The notes below the pieces were generated by a model. It had not been told where the DNA came from. It worked only from the letters and a program-made list of their open reading frames with translations, and did not search any database. This document shows positions 54,632 to 63,134 of a stretch of DNA of 64,000 nt, piece by piece (within the stretch, counting starts at the first letter, position 1; each line of letters opens with the position of its first letter). The stretch comes from an uncultured Saprospiraceae bacterium. Lineage in GTDB: Bacteria; Bacteroidota; Bacteroidia; Chitinophagales; Saprospiraceae. The stretch lies in contig CALFUU010000052.1 of assembly GCA_937929835.1 (NCBI GenBank), positions 38,278 to 102,277 on the forward strand. Direction: 5' to 3'. The position numbers and the translations under genes are program-made.

Positions 54632-55138
54632 TTATACTTTTTCGTGGTGGGCATTAAGTAATTTCAATGACCTCAAGTAATGGGTGTCAAAGCTGATCTT
54701 TCTTATTTGATTTAACTTGTAGTCATAAATATACTCCGCCTCATACTTGCCATTGGCTTTGAGGAAGTGTAGGCCTAAGACATTGTCCTTGATGTCTTCT
54801 ACTTTTCCGATCTCTATAGATTCCTCCACTTTATCTTGAAATGCGAAAATGTCATAGCGCTTTTCGATCCACTTGAGCATCGACTCTACTTTACCAAATC
54901 TAAAACCAGTGAGTGCTGGCTTGTGTTTGTTAAGCTCTAAGACCAAGGCAACTTGCTTTTCCCACTTCTTAGATCGTCTCTTCTTGACAAATTCTTTTTT
55001 GAGTAGAGTATAACCATCAACCTGATAGTCTCCCTCTATTTCTTGAATCAGAATCCAGTCATCATTTTCCTTGATGACAACTCCCATCAACTCTTCATCC
55101 CAAGATTTAATTTTGTATGTTTCAACTAGCATCGTCAT
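54632..55138 (-). CDS. Conserved-looking protein of unknown function coupled to rocD
   Basis: 168 residues, no signal peptide, no recognised family. The sequence is rich in charged residues and beta-strand patterns (WDEELMGVVIKENDDWILIQ, VEDIKDNVLGLHFLK, YEAEYIYDYKLNQIRKISF), suggesting a small soluble cytosolic fold. Its ATG overlaps the rocD stop codon by one base (TAATG), so translation is coupled to ornithine aminotransferase. That may hint at a linked role, but no catalytic residues stand out. Confidence 0.65.
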   Translation of the reverse strand: MTMLVETYKIKSWDEELMGVVIKENDDWILIQEIEGDYQVDGYTLLKKEFVKKRRSKKWEKQVALVLELNKHKPALTGFRFGKVESMLKWIEKRYDIFAFQDKVEESIEIGKVEDIKDNVLGLHFLKANGKYEAEYIYDYKLNQIRKISFDTHYLRSLKLLNAHHEKV

Positions 55139-56415
55139 TATGATTTTTTGTAAGCTAAAATTGTTTTCTCTATAATATCACAGCAAGCGTGAATCTGCTC
55201 TTCTGTTATAACCAGTGGTGGTGCAAATCTTATGATATTGCCGTGTGTCGGCTTAGCCAATAGACCATTCTCTTTCATCGCTACGCATAGATTCCAAGCG
55301 GTCTTAGACTCCTCGCTGTCGTTTATAACTATGGCATTGAGCAGGCCTTTGCCCCTCACTAGATTAACCAAGTCTGACTTGTCTGCCAGCGCTTGCATCC
55401 GCTCTCTAAACACTCTTCCAAGCTTCTCTGCATTCTCTGCGAGCTTTTCATTTTGTACCACTTCTAGAGCCGCTATCGCAACCTTGCAAGCCAATGGATT
55501 ACCACCAAATGTAGAACCGTGCTCACCAGGCTTTATGGTCAACATAATCTCATCATTGGCCAAGACTGCCGAAACAGGAAAGACACCTCCCGACAAGGCC
55601 TTGCCTAAGATAAGTATGTCTGGCTTCACCTCTGGATTATGCTGGCAAGAATAATCACAAGAGCAGTTGCCACAAGTCGCCAATAACTTTCCCGTACGAG
55701 CGATACCTGTCTGCACTTCATCTGCAATAAACAAGGCATTATACTTTTCGCAGAGTGCCTTAGCACCCGCTAGATATCCTTCTGCTGGCACTTTGACTCC
55801 AGCTTCTCCTTGTATGGGCTCTACAATAAAGCCAGCCACATTCGTATCCTGTAATGCCGTCTCTAAGGCATCGAGATCATCATAAGGGATGACTTCTATT
55901 CCAGGCATAAAGGGGCCAAATCCCTTAGTGCTATCTGGATCAACAGAGGCAGAAATTACTGCTAGTGTGCGGCCGTGAAAATTGCCTGAAGCAAATATAA
56001 TCTTGGCTTTATAGTGTTCGACACCTTTAACTTTATAGGCCCATTTCCTAGCCAACTTAAGGGCTGTCTCTACAGCCTCTACACCAGAGTTAATGGGAAG
56101 GACTTTATCGTACTTAAAGAAATCTGTGACATACTTTTCATAAGGACCTAACTGGTCATTGTAAAAAGCTCTGGATGTCAGTGTCAAAGTTTCTGCTTGA
56201 GTCGTCAGAGCTTGTATAATGTGTGGGTGACAGTGTCCTTGGTTCACAGCGGAGTAGGCACTGAGAAAATCGTAATAGCGGTTACCCTCTGGATCCCATA
56301 CATACACGCCTTCTCCTTTGGACAATACTACAGGAAGCGGATGATAATTGTGGGCACCATATTTATCTTCCATTTGCATCAATTCCTGAGATGACTTTGT
56401 TGCTAATTCTGACAT
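55138..56415 (-). CDS. rocD: Ornithine aminotransferase with a Cys-rich insertion
   Basis: 425 residues. The [20 protein letters not shown] start, [39 protein letters not shown] and the PLP Lys in [10 protein letters not shown] identify ornithine-oxo-acid transaminase (ornithine plus 2-oxoglutarate to glutamate semialdehyde plus glutamate). Between RTGKLLAT and KPDILILGK there is an insertion of about ten residues with four Cys ([16 protein letters not shown]). It lies close to the active site region and could bind a metal or form disulfides. It is 6 bp downstream of coaE and coupled to the unknown 168-residue protein. Confidence 0.93.
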   Translation of the reverse strand: MSELATKSSQELMQMEDKYGAHNYHPLPVVLSKGEGVYVWDPEGNRYYDFLSAYSAVNQGHCHPHIIQALTTQAETLTLTSRAFYNDQLGPYEKYVTDFFKYDKVLPINSGVEAVETALKLARKWAYKVKGVEHYKAKIIFASGNFHGRTLAVISASVDPDSTKGFGPFMPGIEVIPYDDLDALETALQDTNVAGFIVEPIQGEAGVKVPAEGYLAGAKALCEKYNALFIADEVQTGIARTGKLLATCGNCSCDYSCQHNPEVKPDILILGKALSGGVFPVSAVLANDEIMLTIKPGEHGSTFGGNPLACKVAIAALEVVQNEKLAENAEKLGRVFRERMQALADKSDLVNLVRGKGLLNAIVINDSEESKTAWNLCVAMKENGLLAKPTHGNIIRFAPPLVITEEQIHACCDIIEKTILAYKKS

Positions 56416-56421
56416 ATTTGA

Positions 56422-57018
56422 TTATTTAGACTTAGAAATTTTCTTTAATTCTTTATGGATAGTAGTGATCTGATCATCGAGATCGGTGCTTCCATCATTC
56501 GTAATGACGAAATTAGCTAATGCTATCTTCTTTTTATCAGGTAGCTGTTGATTGATTCTTGACATCACTTGCTTTCGCGTACTTTTATCTCGGTTTAAAA
56601 CACGCTTAATGCGTATTTCTAAGGGGGCTGTCACCAAGACAACCTTATCAAAAAAGGCATCTAAGCCATTTTCAAAGATAATCGCAGACTCTTCTAGGAC
56701 ATAAGCGGACTTCTGTCGTTTGGCCCATTGTGTAAAGTCGTCTTTGACTGCGGGATGCACTAGCGCATTTATAGATTGTAGAAGGGTACTATCCTTAAAG
56801 ATGAGACTGGCTATAAAAGGCCTATTGAGACGGCCATTGGTGTGGTAGGCATTTCTACCCATAAGATCTCTTATAGCGTCCTTGAGCACTTTATCCCGAT
56901 TCATCAAGCGCTTGGCTTCCTTATCCGCATAGTAGACAGGGATTCCCAGTTTCTGGAAATGGCGCGCCACAAACGACTTACCTGAGCCTATACCACCTGT
57001 TAAACCTACTTTAAGCAA
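56422..57018 (-). CDS. coaE: Dephospho-CoA kinase
   Basis: 198 residues, TTG start. P-loop GLTGGIGSGKS at residues 5-15, VYYADKEAKRL with the substrate Asp, and NRDKSTRKQVMSRI in the lid. It phosphorylates dephospho-CoA in the last step of CoA synthesis. It heads a minus-strand run coaE-rocD-unknown. A -7 box lies just upstream (57033-57040), nested against that of the divergent gene. Confidence 0.93.
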   Translation of the reverse strand: MLKVGLTGGIGSGKSFVARHFQKLGIPVYYADKEAKRLMNRDKVLKDAIRDLMGRNAYHTNGRLNRPFIASLIFKDSTLLQSINALVHPAVKDDFTQWAKRQKSAYVLEESAIIFENGLDAFFDKVVLVTAPLEIRIKRVLNRDKSTRKQVMSRINQQLPDKKKIALANFVITNDGSTDLDDQITTIHKELKKISKSK

Positions 57019-57023
57019 TTCAG

Positions 57024-57031
57024 TACTTTTG
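57024..57031 (+). promoter_or_regulatory. Bacteroidota -7 box TACTTTTG for the thiamine-binding-like gene
   Basis: Exact TAnnTTTG on the plus strand, 19 bp upstream of ATG 57051. It faces the minus-strand box at 57033-57040 with one base between them. Confidence 0.5.
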
Positions 57032-57032
57032 A

Positions 57033-57040
57033 CAAAAATA
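57033..57040 (-). promoter_or_regulatory. Bacteroidota -7 box TATTTTTG for coaE
   Basis: Exact TAnnTTTG on the minus strand, 14 bp upstream of the TTG start of coaE. The implied transcription start (~57026) lies inside the opposing box. Confidence 0.5.
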
Positions 57041-57050
57041 GCACATTAGT

Positions 57051-57311
57051 ATGGTCGTTACCACAGAACTGAGTCTCTATCCACTGACTAAGGATTACGA
57101 AGGCCCAATAATCGCTTTCATCAAGAAACTGAAGGAATCCATTGATATAGAGGTCTATACACATAGTATGAGTACATATGTGAAAGGGGAGAGTCAAGTG
57201 GTGTTTGCGGCAGTAGAGGCAGCCTTAGCCAGTTGCGATGGTACAGTTTCTTTGGTGATGAAGACCATCAATCGGGATTTGCCAGTGGAGGGTGGGTTCT
57301 TAGAATTTTAG
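57051..57311 (+). CDS. MTH1187/YkoF-like thiamine-binding family protein
   Basis: 86 residues. TELSLYPLTKDYEGPIIAFI, followed by YTHSMSTYVKGE, matches the small ferredoxin-like-fold family (PF01910) that includes MTH1187 and the YkoF repeats, some of which bind thiamine or hydroxymethylpyrimidine. The family forms dimers or tetramers in the cytosol. It is divergent from coaE with overlapping promoter boxes. Ligand binding in this member is not demonstrated. Confidence 0.7.
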   Translation: MVVTTELSLYPLTKDYEGPIIAFIKKLKESIDIEVYTHSMSTYVKGESQVVFAAVEAALASCDGTVSLVMKTINRDLPVEGGFLEF

Positions 57312-57325
57312 AATAGTGGGTAATC

Positions 57326-60300
57326 TCAGCTTTTGAAGAACCTTAGAGTTTTGACTATCTTATTATCAGAAGAAATCTCCAAGAGGTATACACCAGTTTC
57401 TAGAGGCGGGAGTCTGTCATAAAAATATATCGTCTTCTCCTGAGGTAAGATGCCCTCTTTTAAGTTTGCGATATATATACCGTTTGGATCTAAGAGCTTT
57501 ACGCTGTATGGTGAGCCAGATGGTAGTTCTATTTCTATGATAAAATCTTCTATAACTGGGTTTGGCCAAATACAGCTTTCCGCTTCTGTCATATCGATTG
57601 CGGTCTCCTCAGCGACAAAATTTGCTTGTATCGACATTTCGTCTGACATGTCAACCAAGATGGATGCTTTCGCAGAATTCAAATCACCAGACCAATGAGA
57701 AAATTTGTAGCCCGACATAGCCTGTGCTTCAAGCTTAAATGGTATAGACTCGAAATAATCCCCATTCCATTCAGAGTCCGTAATCAACAATCTATTATTA
57801 ATCATTACTGATCCATACTCTGTTTCATCAATGCTTAGATGGAGAGTATGATAGTGAGGTATATCTAGTTCTGAGAGGATATGATTTTTAGCAAAAGGTG
57901 CTCTCAGGTTTGTATAATTGGTTATCCGCTGAATATGCGTGTCCCAATTCATTATATCACCTCCCCAACGAGAAAAGTGTTGAGGCATTTCCGCTTCAAG
58001 TAAGTCGGTAAGCGAGCCTAAGTGTTGATTGATATTTTCGGGTAAGAAACGGGAATTTATTTCATCAGCATACCTATTGACGAATAGAATTTTAAACTCC
58101 TCATTCTGTAGAAGTTTTCTTAAAAACAGCGTAGCGTGTGGAGGATTAGGCCAAGAAGGCCCGTCAGGTTCCAATGCAAATTTGAGGATATTATATTTAT
58201 AACTTTCTTCGTTATATTGTGAGTACCCAAAATCTGTGTCGAACAGAATATACTCCCACTTTCTATCATTCGTATTCCAATATCTTCTGTTATTACCCGG
58301 CCAGTCAGTATTTCCAAAATAGATCTCTGCAATATTGTAGATTATAAAATTTTCCACATTTATCCGATCTGCAACTAAGTCATAGTTTGTTGGAATAGAT
58401 AAATCCCTATCCTTAATAAATGTCCGCAACTCTATATAGTCGTTAGTAGATCCAGCCTTTGCTATTCCAAATCCTTCAAGAAGATTTATATCCTCGGAAT
58501 CTACATCATACTTTGAAGCCAGAAAGTGTTCATTAATTTTTTCTCTTAAAAAATACATACCCCAATAGCGTCCATTAATATAAGTGGCAACAGGTTGATA
58601 AGCTTGCACTGCTAGTCCAGATCCTTCAAGTAAAGAAGTCATAAAGACATCTCGCATATTGCCTCTCAGAAAATCATTACCCGTATTCCTAAGGAGTACA
58701 GATTCAAATTTGGAATACTCACGCGAATCAAAAAACGGATAATCTAACTCACTTTGTCCATAAGTCTTTCTAGCAAAAATGGACAAAGATCGCTGATCTT
58801 GTGATCGACTCCATCCTCCAAATATTTTTACACCAGCACTAAATTCGTACAGAAGATTACCGTCAGAAGAGAAATACTCAAATCCAGCCGGAATTTCTAA
58901 ATCCTTCCAAAAGTTTGCGCCGAAATGTGGTATTTCTGGCTCGTAAGAATCTCCATAACTATAGATTCCAGTTTCTTCGTCAAAGAAATCTAAAGAATCT
59001 ACAATCATAGAAAGCATAGGTATATCATGCTCCGCATCCACAAAGTAGGTACGGGCACCCTCATAGGAACTTATGAAGTCTTCCCTAAATATTTTGGCCC
59101 GCAGTGTTGTATTGTCATGAATAACAATACCCGTTACATATTGAGCTGAATTGACTGTTGGTTCTGAACCATCTAATGTATATCTAATAACGTCATCAGG
59201 CTCAGCACCAGAAATAACTACCTCAGTCCCTCTGTCGACAAATCCAGACGTATGCGAAAATTCTGGCTGACCATCAACTATCCCTTTATAGGATAAAGTA
59301 GTATTGGGTTGTCGAGGTGTTGGTGACTTGAAATATCTAAGCATTCCATCTGGCTCTGCTACACCTATGGAGATATTTCTTCCAAGTGGGGTAGTAGCTA
59401 ATCTGTCTACGATTTGACCCTCAGCGTTGTACAGCGTGAGGTTTTCTCCTTCACTAGATAATTTGAAATTGGTATGAGTTATTTGAGAGTCCAAACTCAA
59501 TTCAGCTGGTGGAAGATCACCTATTAACTCCCGACGCTTAGTCTGCGCAGTTATGTAGGCTATGGCGCTTAGATCGGTAGACGATGAAGACAGATTATGC
59601 ACCTGGATACAAAGCAAATTAGTTCCAGGGACAAGAAGTTCATCGTAGTTATTAAATTCATATCTAGTCGCTTGATTACCAGTGTACAATAAAGCTTCTC
59701 TATCGCTATCAGCTAAGGCATCAAACTCAAATGAACTAAGATTTGACTTTACTAGCTCGTGACCGTTTAGATATGCGGCAAAACCATCGTCATAATCGAT
59801 ATCAAAATAAAGTCTATCAATAAGATCTATATCTGTAACTTCAAACTTGGCTCTCATAAAAACTGAAGTCGTTCCAGCTGATAATATAGTTTGATCATCG
59901 CCATCACCGTATCCAAATCCTGATGGCCCAGTAGCCCAGCCTTCTGTATCGAAATCTAATAATATCCAATCTTGATCTACCGCTTCTTGTGGGACAATGT
60001 ACTCAAAATCGTCTCCCTTCTTAACTAAGGAAGTAAAATAGGAAACACCCAAATCTTTGCCGGAAGCCCAGATAATTTGATACTGGTTTGGTTCTATCGT
60101 TATGTCACCGAGGGTCCATTTGTTGGGCTTTTCGTCGTCATCAGAGAGGGTCATACCATTGAGAGAAATGGTTTCTGTACCATAATTATAGAGTTCTATC
60201 CAGTCAGGGGTATCTCCTTCTTCGTCATACACATTAGAATTACTGGCTACAACTTCATTTATCCTGACATCTTGTGCTAGGCACAGATTGAAAAAAGGTG

Positions 60301-60349
60301 CAAGGAATAGAATAGTAATTTGAAGAAACTTGAAGTTGTATCTTGTCAT
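57326..60349 (-). CDS. Secreted CotH kinase-like protein with lamin-tail domain and T9SS sorting domain
   Basis: 1007 residues, signal peptide ending CLAQ. Order: lamin-tail domain (about 27-110; VRINEVVASNSNVYD, DWIELYNYG). Then a jelly-roll-like region (130-270). A chitobiase C-terminal-like domain (375-425; RYTLDGSEPTVNS). The CotH region (about 440-800; YWGMYFLREKINEHFL, NTDWPGNNRRYW, LFDTDFGYS). A short InlB-repeat-like piece (YKFSHWSGDL). A T9SS type A domain (IWPNPVIEDFIIEIE to the end). CotH proteins phosphorylate spore-coat or surface proteins in Bacillus; exported bacterial homologues like this one are mostly uncharacterised. It is transcribed alone, with a dyad just upstream. Confidence 0.82.
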   Translation of the reverse strand: MTRYNFKFLQITILFLAPFFNLCLAQDVRINEVVASNSNVYDEEGDTPDWIELYNYGTETISLNGMTLSDDDEKPNKWTLGDITIEPNQYQIIWASGKDLGVSYFTSLVKKGDDFEYIVPQEAVDQDWILLDFDTEGWATGPSGFGYGDGDDQTILSAGTTSVFMRAKFEVTDIDLIDRLYFDIDYDDGFAAYLNGHELVKSNLSSFEFDALADSDREALLYTGNQATRYEFNNYDELLVPGTNLLCIQVHNLSSSSTDLSAIAYITAQTKRRELIGDLPPAELSLDSQITHTNFKLSSEGENLTLYNAEGQIVDRLATTPLGRNISIGVAEPDGMLRYFKSPTPRQPNTTLSYKGIVDGQPEFSHTSGFVDRGTEVVISGAEPDDVIRYTLDGSEPTVNSAQYVTGIVIHDNTTLRAKIFREDFISSYEGARTYFVDAEHDIPMLSMIVDSLDFFDEETGIYSYGDSYEPEIPHFGANFWKDLEIPAGFEYFSSDGNLLYEFSAGVKIFGGWSRSQDQRSLSIFARKTYGQSELDYPFFDSREYSKFESVLLRNTGNDFLRGNMRDVFMTSLLEGSGLAVQAYQPVATYINGRYWGMYFLREKINEHFLASKYDVDSEDINLLEGFGIAKAGSTNDYIELRTFIKDRDLSIPTNYDLVADRINVENFIIYNIAEIYFGNTDWPGNNRRYWNTNDRKWEYILFDTDFGYSQYNEESYKYNILKFALEPDGPSWPNPPHATLFLRKLLQNEEFKILFVNRYADEINSRFLPENINQHLGSLTDLLEAEMPQHFSRWGGDIMNWDTHIQRITNYTNLRAPFAKNHILSELDIPHYHTLHLSIDETEYGSVMINNRLLITDSEWNGDYFESIPFKLEAQAMSGYKFSHWSGDLNSAKASILVDMSDEMSIQANFVAEETAIDMTEAESCIWPNPVIEDFIIEIELPSGSPYSVKLLDPNGIYIANLKEGILPQEKTIYFYDRLPPLETGVYLLEISSDNKIVKTLRFFKS

Positions 60350-60366
60350 AGTTGTATAGATATTAA

Positions 60367-60383
60367 ATTTGGTCAGACCAAAT
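60367..60383. promoter_or_regulatory. 17-bp dyad ATTTGGTC-A-GACCAAAT upstream of the CotH-like gene
   Basis: Perfect 8-bp arms around one base, 18 bp before the ATG of the CotH-like gene on the minus strand, where the promoter should be. A candidate operator. The TATTTGG in one arm is close to a -7 box but not an exact match. Confidence 0.4.
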
Positions 60384-60423
60384 AAAATTAATGATAATAA
60401 AACTATAAACTACTACAATAGAT

Positions 60424-60444
60424 AAAAAGCCATAGTTGAATGGC
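60424..60444 (-). terminator. Intrinsic terminator after hscA
   Basis: On the minus strand, GCCAT and ATGGC pair across a 6-nt loop and are followed by TTTTT. It lies about 40 bp after the hscA stop codon. The stem is short. Confidence 0.6.
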
Positions 60445-60483
60445 GACATACGCATTCAATCTCTATTGAGACAGCTGCCAATT

Positions 60484-62325
60484 TTAGTCTTTAAGGCTTT
60501 GTCCTTTCATCGCCATACTGATATTATGATTCATTGCTCTCTCGGCTAGAGGCTCCGAGTATTCGTTAAGTACTGTGATCTTAGCGTAGATCACATCTTT
60601 GTCAGTTACATCCAGTACAGCTTTGAGGTCCGCCACTTGCCTAGACATCGTTGCGATTTCCTCTTCAGACAAGATTGCTTTGTTCTGCTTGATAAATTTC
60701 TCTGCGGAAAAAACAAGAGCTGAGCCTTCATTTTTGGCGTCGACGAGTGCCTTGGTTTCCATATCGACCTTTGCATTTTTGATAGAGTCGATAAGCATCT
60801 TGCCCATTTCTTCTTCAGAGATACCGTACTGAGATTTTATAGTTATCTCTGTTCGGGTTTGGGTTCTTTCTTCCTCTGCCTTGATTTTAATGATACCATC
60901 AGCGTCAATGACAAAATGGACCTTAATTTTTGGAATCCCTGCCGGCATAGGTGGGATGCCCTTTAGTATAAATTCTCCCAACTTTCTGTTATGTTCTACG
61001 AGATCTCGTTCTCCTTGAAAAACGGCTACCTTGAGATTGGCTTGCCCATCAACTGAAGTCGTATAGGACTTCGCTACCGAGGCAGGTACCTTAGAGTTAC
61101 GTGGTATGACCGTATCCATCAACCCGCCCACAGTTTCTATCCCCAAAGACAATGGCGTTACATCTAATAACAAGAGATCACTTTGATTGCCAGCCAAGCT
61201 ATCCGCTTGCAACGCAGCACCCATTGCAACGACTTCATCTGGATCTATTTCATTGTATATCTCCACATTAAAAAGTTGAGACAGTTTTTCTTTGACCAGA
61301 GGGATACGTGTACTACCGCCTACAAGGATAATTTTGTCTATATCTGTGCTGTCTAATTCTGCATCTCGTAGTGCAGCCTTTGTCTTAGCTAACGTCGTCT
61401 CTATAAGTGGAGATATTAGGGTATCAAAAATCTCTCTGTCCAAGGTGAAGTCTCCGCTAGCAAAACTATTGTTGGCACTCAGATGCTTCTTAGCTTGCTC
61501 TGCTTTTAGTCTAACTGATTGTGCCAGTGTCTTATCCTCGTCCATTGCAGAGACCGTCAGCCCTCTTTCTTCTAACCAGTGCTTGATGATAAGCTCATCC
61601 ACATCATCTCCACCCAAGAAGGTATCTCCGTTGGTAGAGAGTACATCATAGACCCCATCCGATAGTTGTAAGATAGAGATATCAAATGTGCCCCCACCTA
61701 AGTCGTAGACAGCGATGGTTTCGTCTGTATCTTCTGATTGGTCTCCATATGCCAATGCAGCCGCAGTCGGCTCATTGATAATACGGAGGACCTCTAGTCC
61801 AGCCAATTTGCCTGCATCTCGCGTGGCTTGTCGCTGGGCATCATTAAAGTAAGCGGGCACAGTAATGACGGCCTTGTTTGCAGTGACTTTTAACTCAGAC
61901 TCCACGCGTTGCTTGAGATGCTTGAGTATCTCAGCAGACAACTCTATAGGGCTGTAGAATTTGTCACCGACTTGTACCTTGACCAGTTGATCTTCGACAT
62001 CGATAATTTTATAAGATAGTCGATTGCTGTAGTCTGAGAGATCTTGATAGGCTTTGCCCAAGAGACGCTTAACACTGTAGATCGTAGATTCTGGATGGGT
62101 CATCAATTTGTCTTTGGCGGCATCACCGACAATGAGATCTCCCGACTCAGAAAAATGCAGTACCGAGGGGACTAATGTAGACTGGCCAGTTCTATCCTTG
62201 ACAAGGACAGGTCTACCGTCTTTGACATAACTGACTAGACTATTGGTAGTACCTAAGTCTATACCGAGGATAATTTCCTTGGCAGCGACTTCTCCCGACT
62301 TCATGTTTATTGATATCTTAGCCAT
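60484..62325 (-). CDS. hscA: Hsp70-type chaperone HscA for iron-sulfur cluster transfer
   Basis: 613 residues from ATG 62325 (AKISINMKSGEV), close to E. coli HscA (616); an upstream ATG at 62352 would add nine residues. The N-terminal extension before GIDLGTTNSLVSYV, the short linker and the C-terminus AMKGQSLKD (compare RRALAGHSVDEV) fit HscA better than DnaK. Motifs: NEPTAAALAYG, VYDLGGGTFDIS, VGGSTRIPLV, and TPLSLGIETVGG starting the substrate-binding domain. It transfers clusters from IscU with HscB. hscB and iscU are not in this window. Divergent from the queuosine-precursor transporter gene (31-bp gap). Confidence 0.85.
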   Translation of the reverse strand: MAKISINMKSGEVAAKEIILGIDLGTTNSLVSYVKDGRPVLVKDRTGQSTLVPSVLHFSESGDLIVGDAAKDKLMTHPESTIYSVKRLLGKAYQDLSDYSNRLSYKIIDVEDQLVKVQVGDKFYSPIELSAEILKHLKQRVESELKVTANKAVITVPAYFNDAQRQATRDAGKLAGLEVLRIINEPTAAALAYGDQSEDTDETIAVYDLGGGTFDISILQLSDGVYDVLSTNGDTFLGGDDVDELIIKHWLEERGLTVSAMDEDKTLAQSVRLKAEQAKKHLSANNSFASGDFTLDREIFDTLISPLIETTLAKTKAALRDAELDSTDIDKIILVGGSTRIPLVKEKLSQLFNVEIYNEIDPDEVVAMGAALQADSLAGNQSDLLLLDVTPLSLGIETVGGLMDTVIPRNSKVPASVAKSYTTSVDGQANLKVAVFQGERDLVEHNRKLGEFILKGIPPMPAGIPKIKVHFVIDADGIIKIKAEEERTQTRTEITIKSQYGISEEEMGKMLIDSIKNAKVDMETKALVDAKNEGSALVFSAEKFIKQNKAILSEEEIATMSRQVADLKAVLDVTDKDVIYAKITVLNEYSEPLAERAMNHNISMAMKGQSLKD

Positions 62326-62356
62326 ACACGTTTTAACCAACAAGGACCTCATTCAT

Positions 62357-63133
62357 ATGTTCAACAACAAGGCATTATCCCTCTTTATCATTTTGGGTGG
62401 CTTTTTCATTGCCAATGCCTTAGTAGCAGAATTTATCGGTGTAAAGATATTCTCTTTAGAAAGAACCTTAGGATTTGAACCCCTTAAGCTGAGTCTGTTT
62501 GGAGAAAACGATCTTGGGTTCAATCTGACAGCAGGTGTATTGTTGTGGCCAGTCGTCTTTGTGATGACAGATATAATTAATGAATACTATGGTCGCCGTG
62601 GCATCAGGTTTCTTAGCTTTCTAGCAGTGGGCTTGATCATATATGCTTTTGTAATTGTATTCTTGGCTATCAATCTAAGCCCCAATGAGTGGTGGGATAG
62701 CGTTAGTGGCGTAGATAAGGCCCAGCCTAATCGATCTCTGACCAGTATGGACTTAGCCTTTAAGCGCATATTTGGACAAGGGCTCTGGATCATAGCAGGG
62801 TCTTTGGTCGCCTTTCTTGTGGGACAATTGCTTGATGTGGCTGTATTCCATAAGATAAGAAGATGGACAGGAGAGGGCAGAGTGTGGCTGAGGGCAACAG
62901 GCTCTACGCTCGTCAGTCAGTTCATAGATAGCTTTGTTGTGCTCTTTATTGCTTTCTATATCGGCGCTGATTGGAGCGCCGTGATGGTTGTATCTATCGG
63001 GACAGTAAACTATTTCTATAAGTTCATAATGGCCATAATCCTCACACCTGTCATATATTTGGCCCACCAATTAATAGACAGTTATCTAGGAGAAGAACTG
63101 TCTCATCAAATGAAAAACAAAGCGACTCTGTAA
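62357..63133 (+). CDS. Queuosine precursor transporter (YhhQ family)
   Basis: 258 residues from ATG 62357 (MFNNKALSLFIILGGFF). The open frame extends to 62243, but that part overlaps the start of hscA and has no membrane character. Six membrane segments; LLWPVVFVMTDIINEYYGRRG and GSTLVSQFIDSFVVLFIAFY are YhhQ/VUT signatures. It takes up queuine or preQ1-type precursors for tRNA modification. The next gene starts 1 bp after its stop codon. Confidence 0.88.
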   Translation: MFNNKALSLFIILGGFFIANALVAEFIGVKIFSLERTLGFEPLKLSLFGENDLGFNLTAGVLLWPVVFVMTDIINEYYGRRGIRFLSFLAVGLIIYAFVIVFLAINLSPNEWWDSVSGVDKAQPNRSLTSMDLAFKRIFGQGLWIIAGSLVAFLVGQLLDVAVFHKIRRWTGEGRVWLRATGSTLVSQFIDSFVVLFIAFYIGADWSAVMVVSIGTVNYFYKFIMAIILTPVIYLAHQLIDSYLGEELSHQMKNKATL

Positions 63134-63134
63134 G

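Noticed and set aside
60421..60483. Second hairpin CAAT-AGAG-ATTG near the end of hscA as a regulatory RNA
   Set aside because: The 4-bp arms are within chance expectation; the neighbouring GCCAT/ATGGC hairpin with a T-run is sufficient as terminator.
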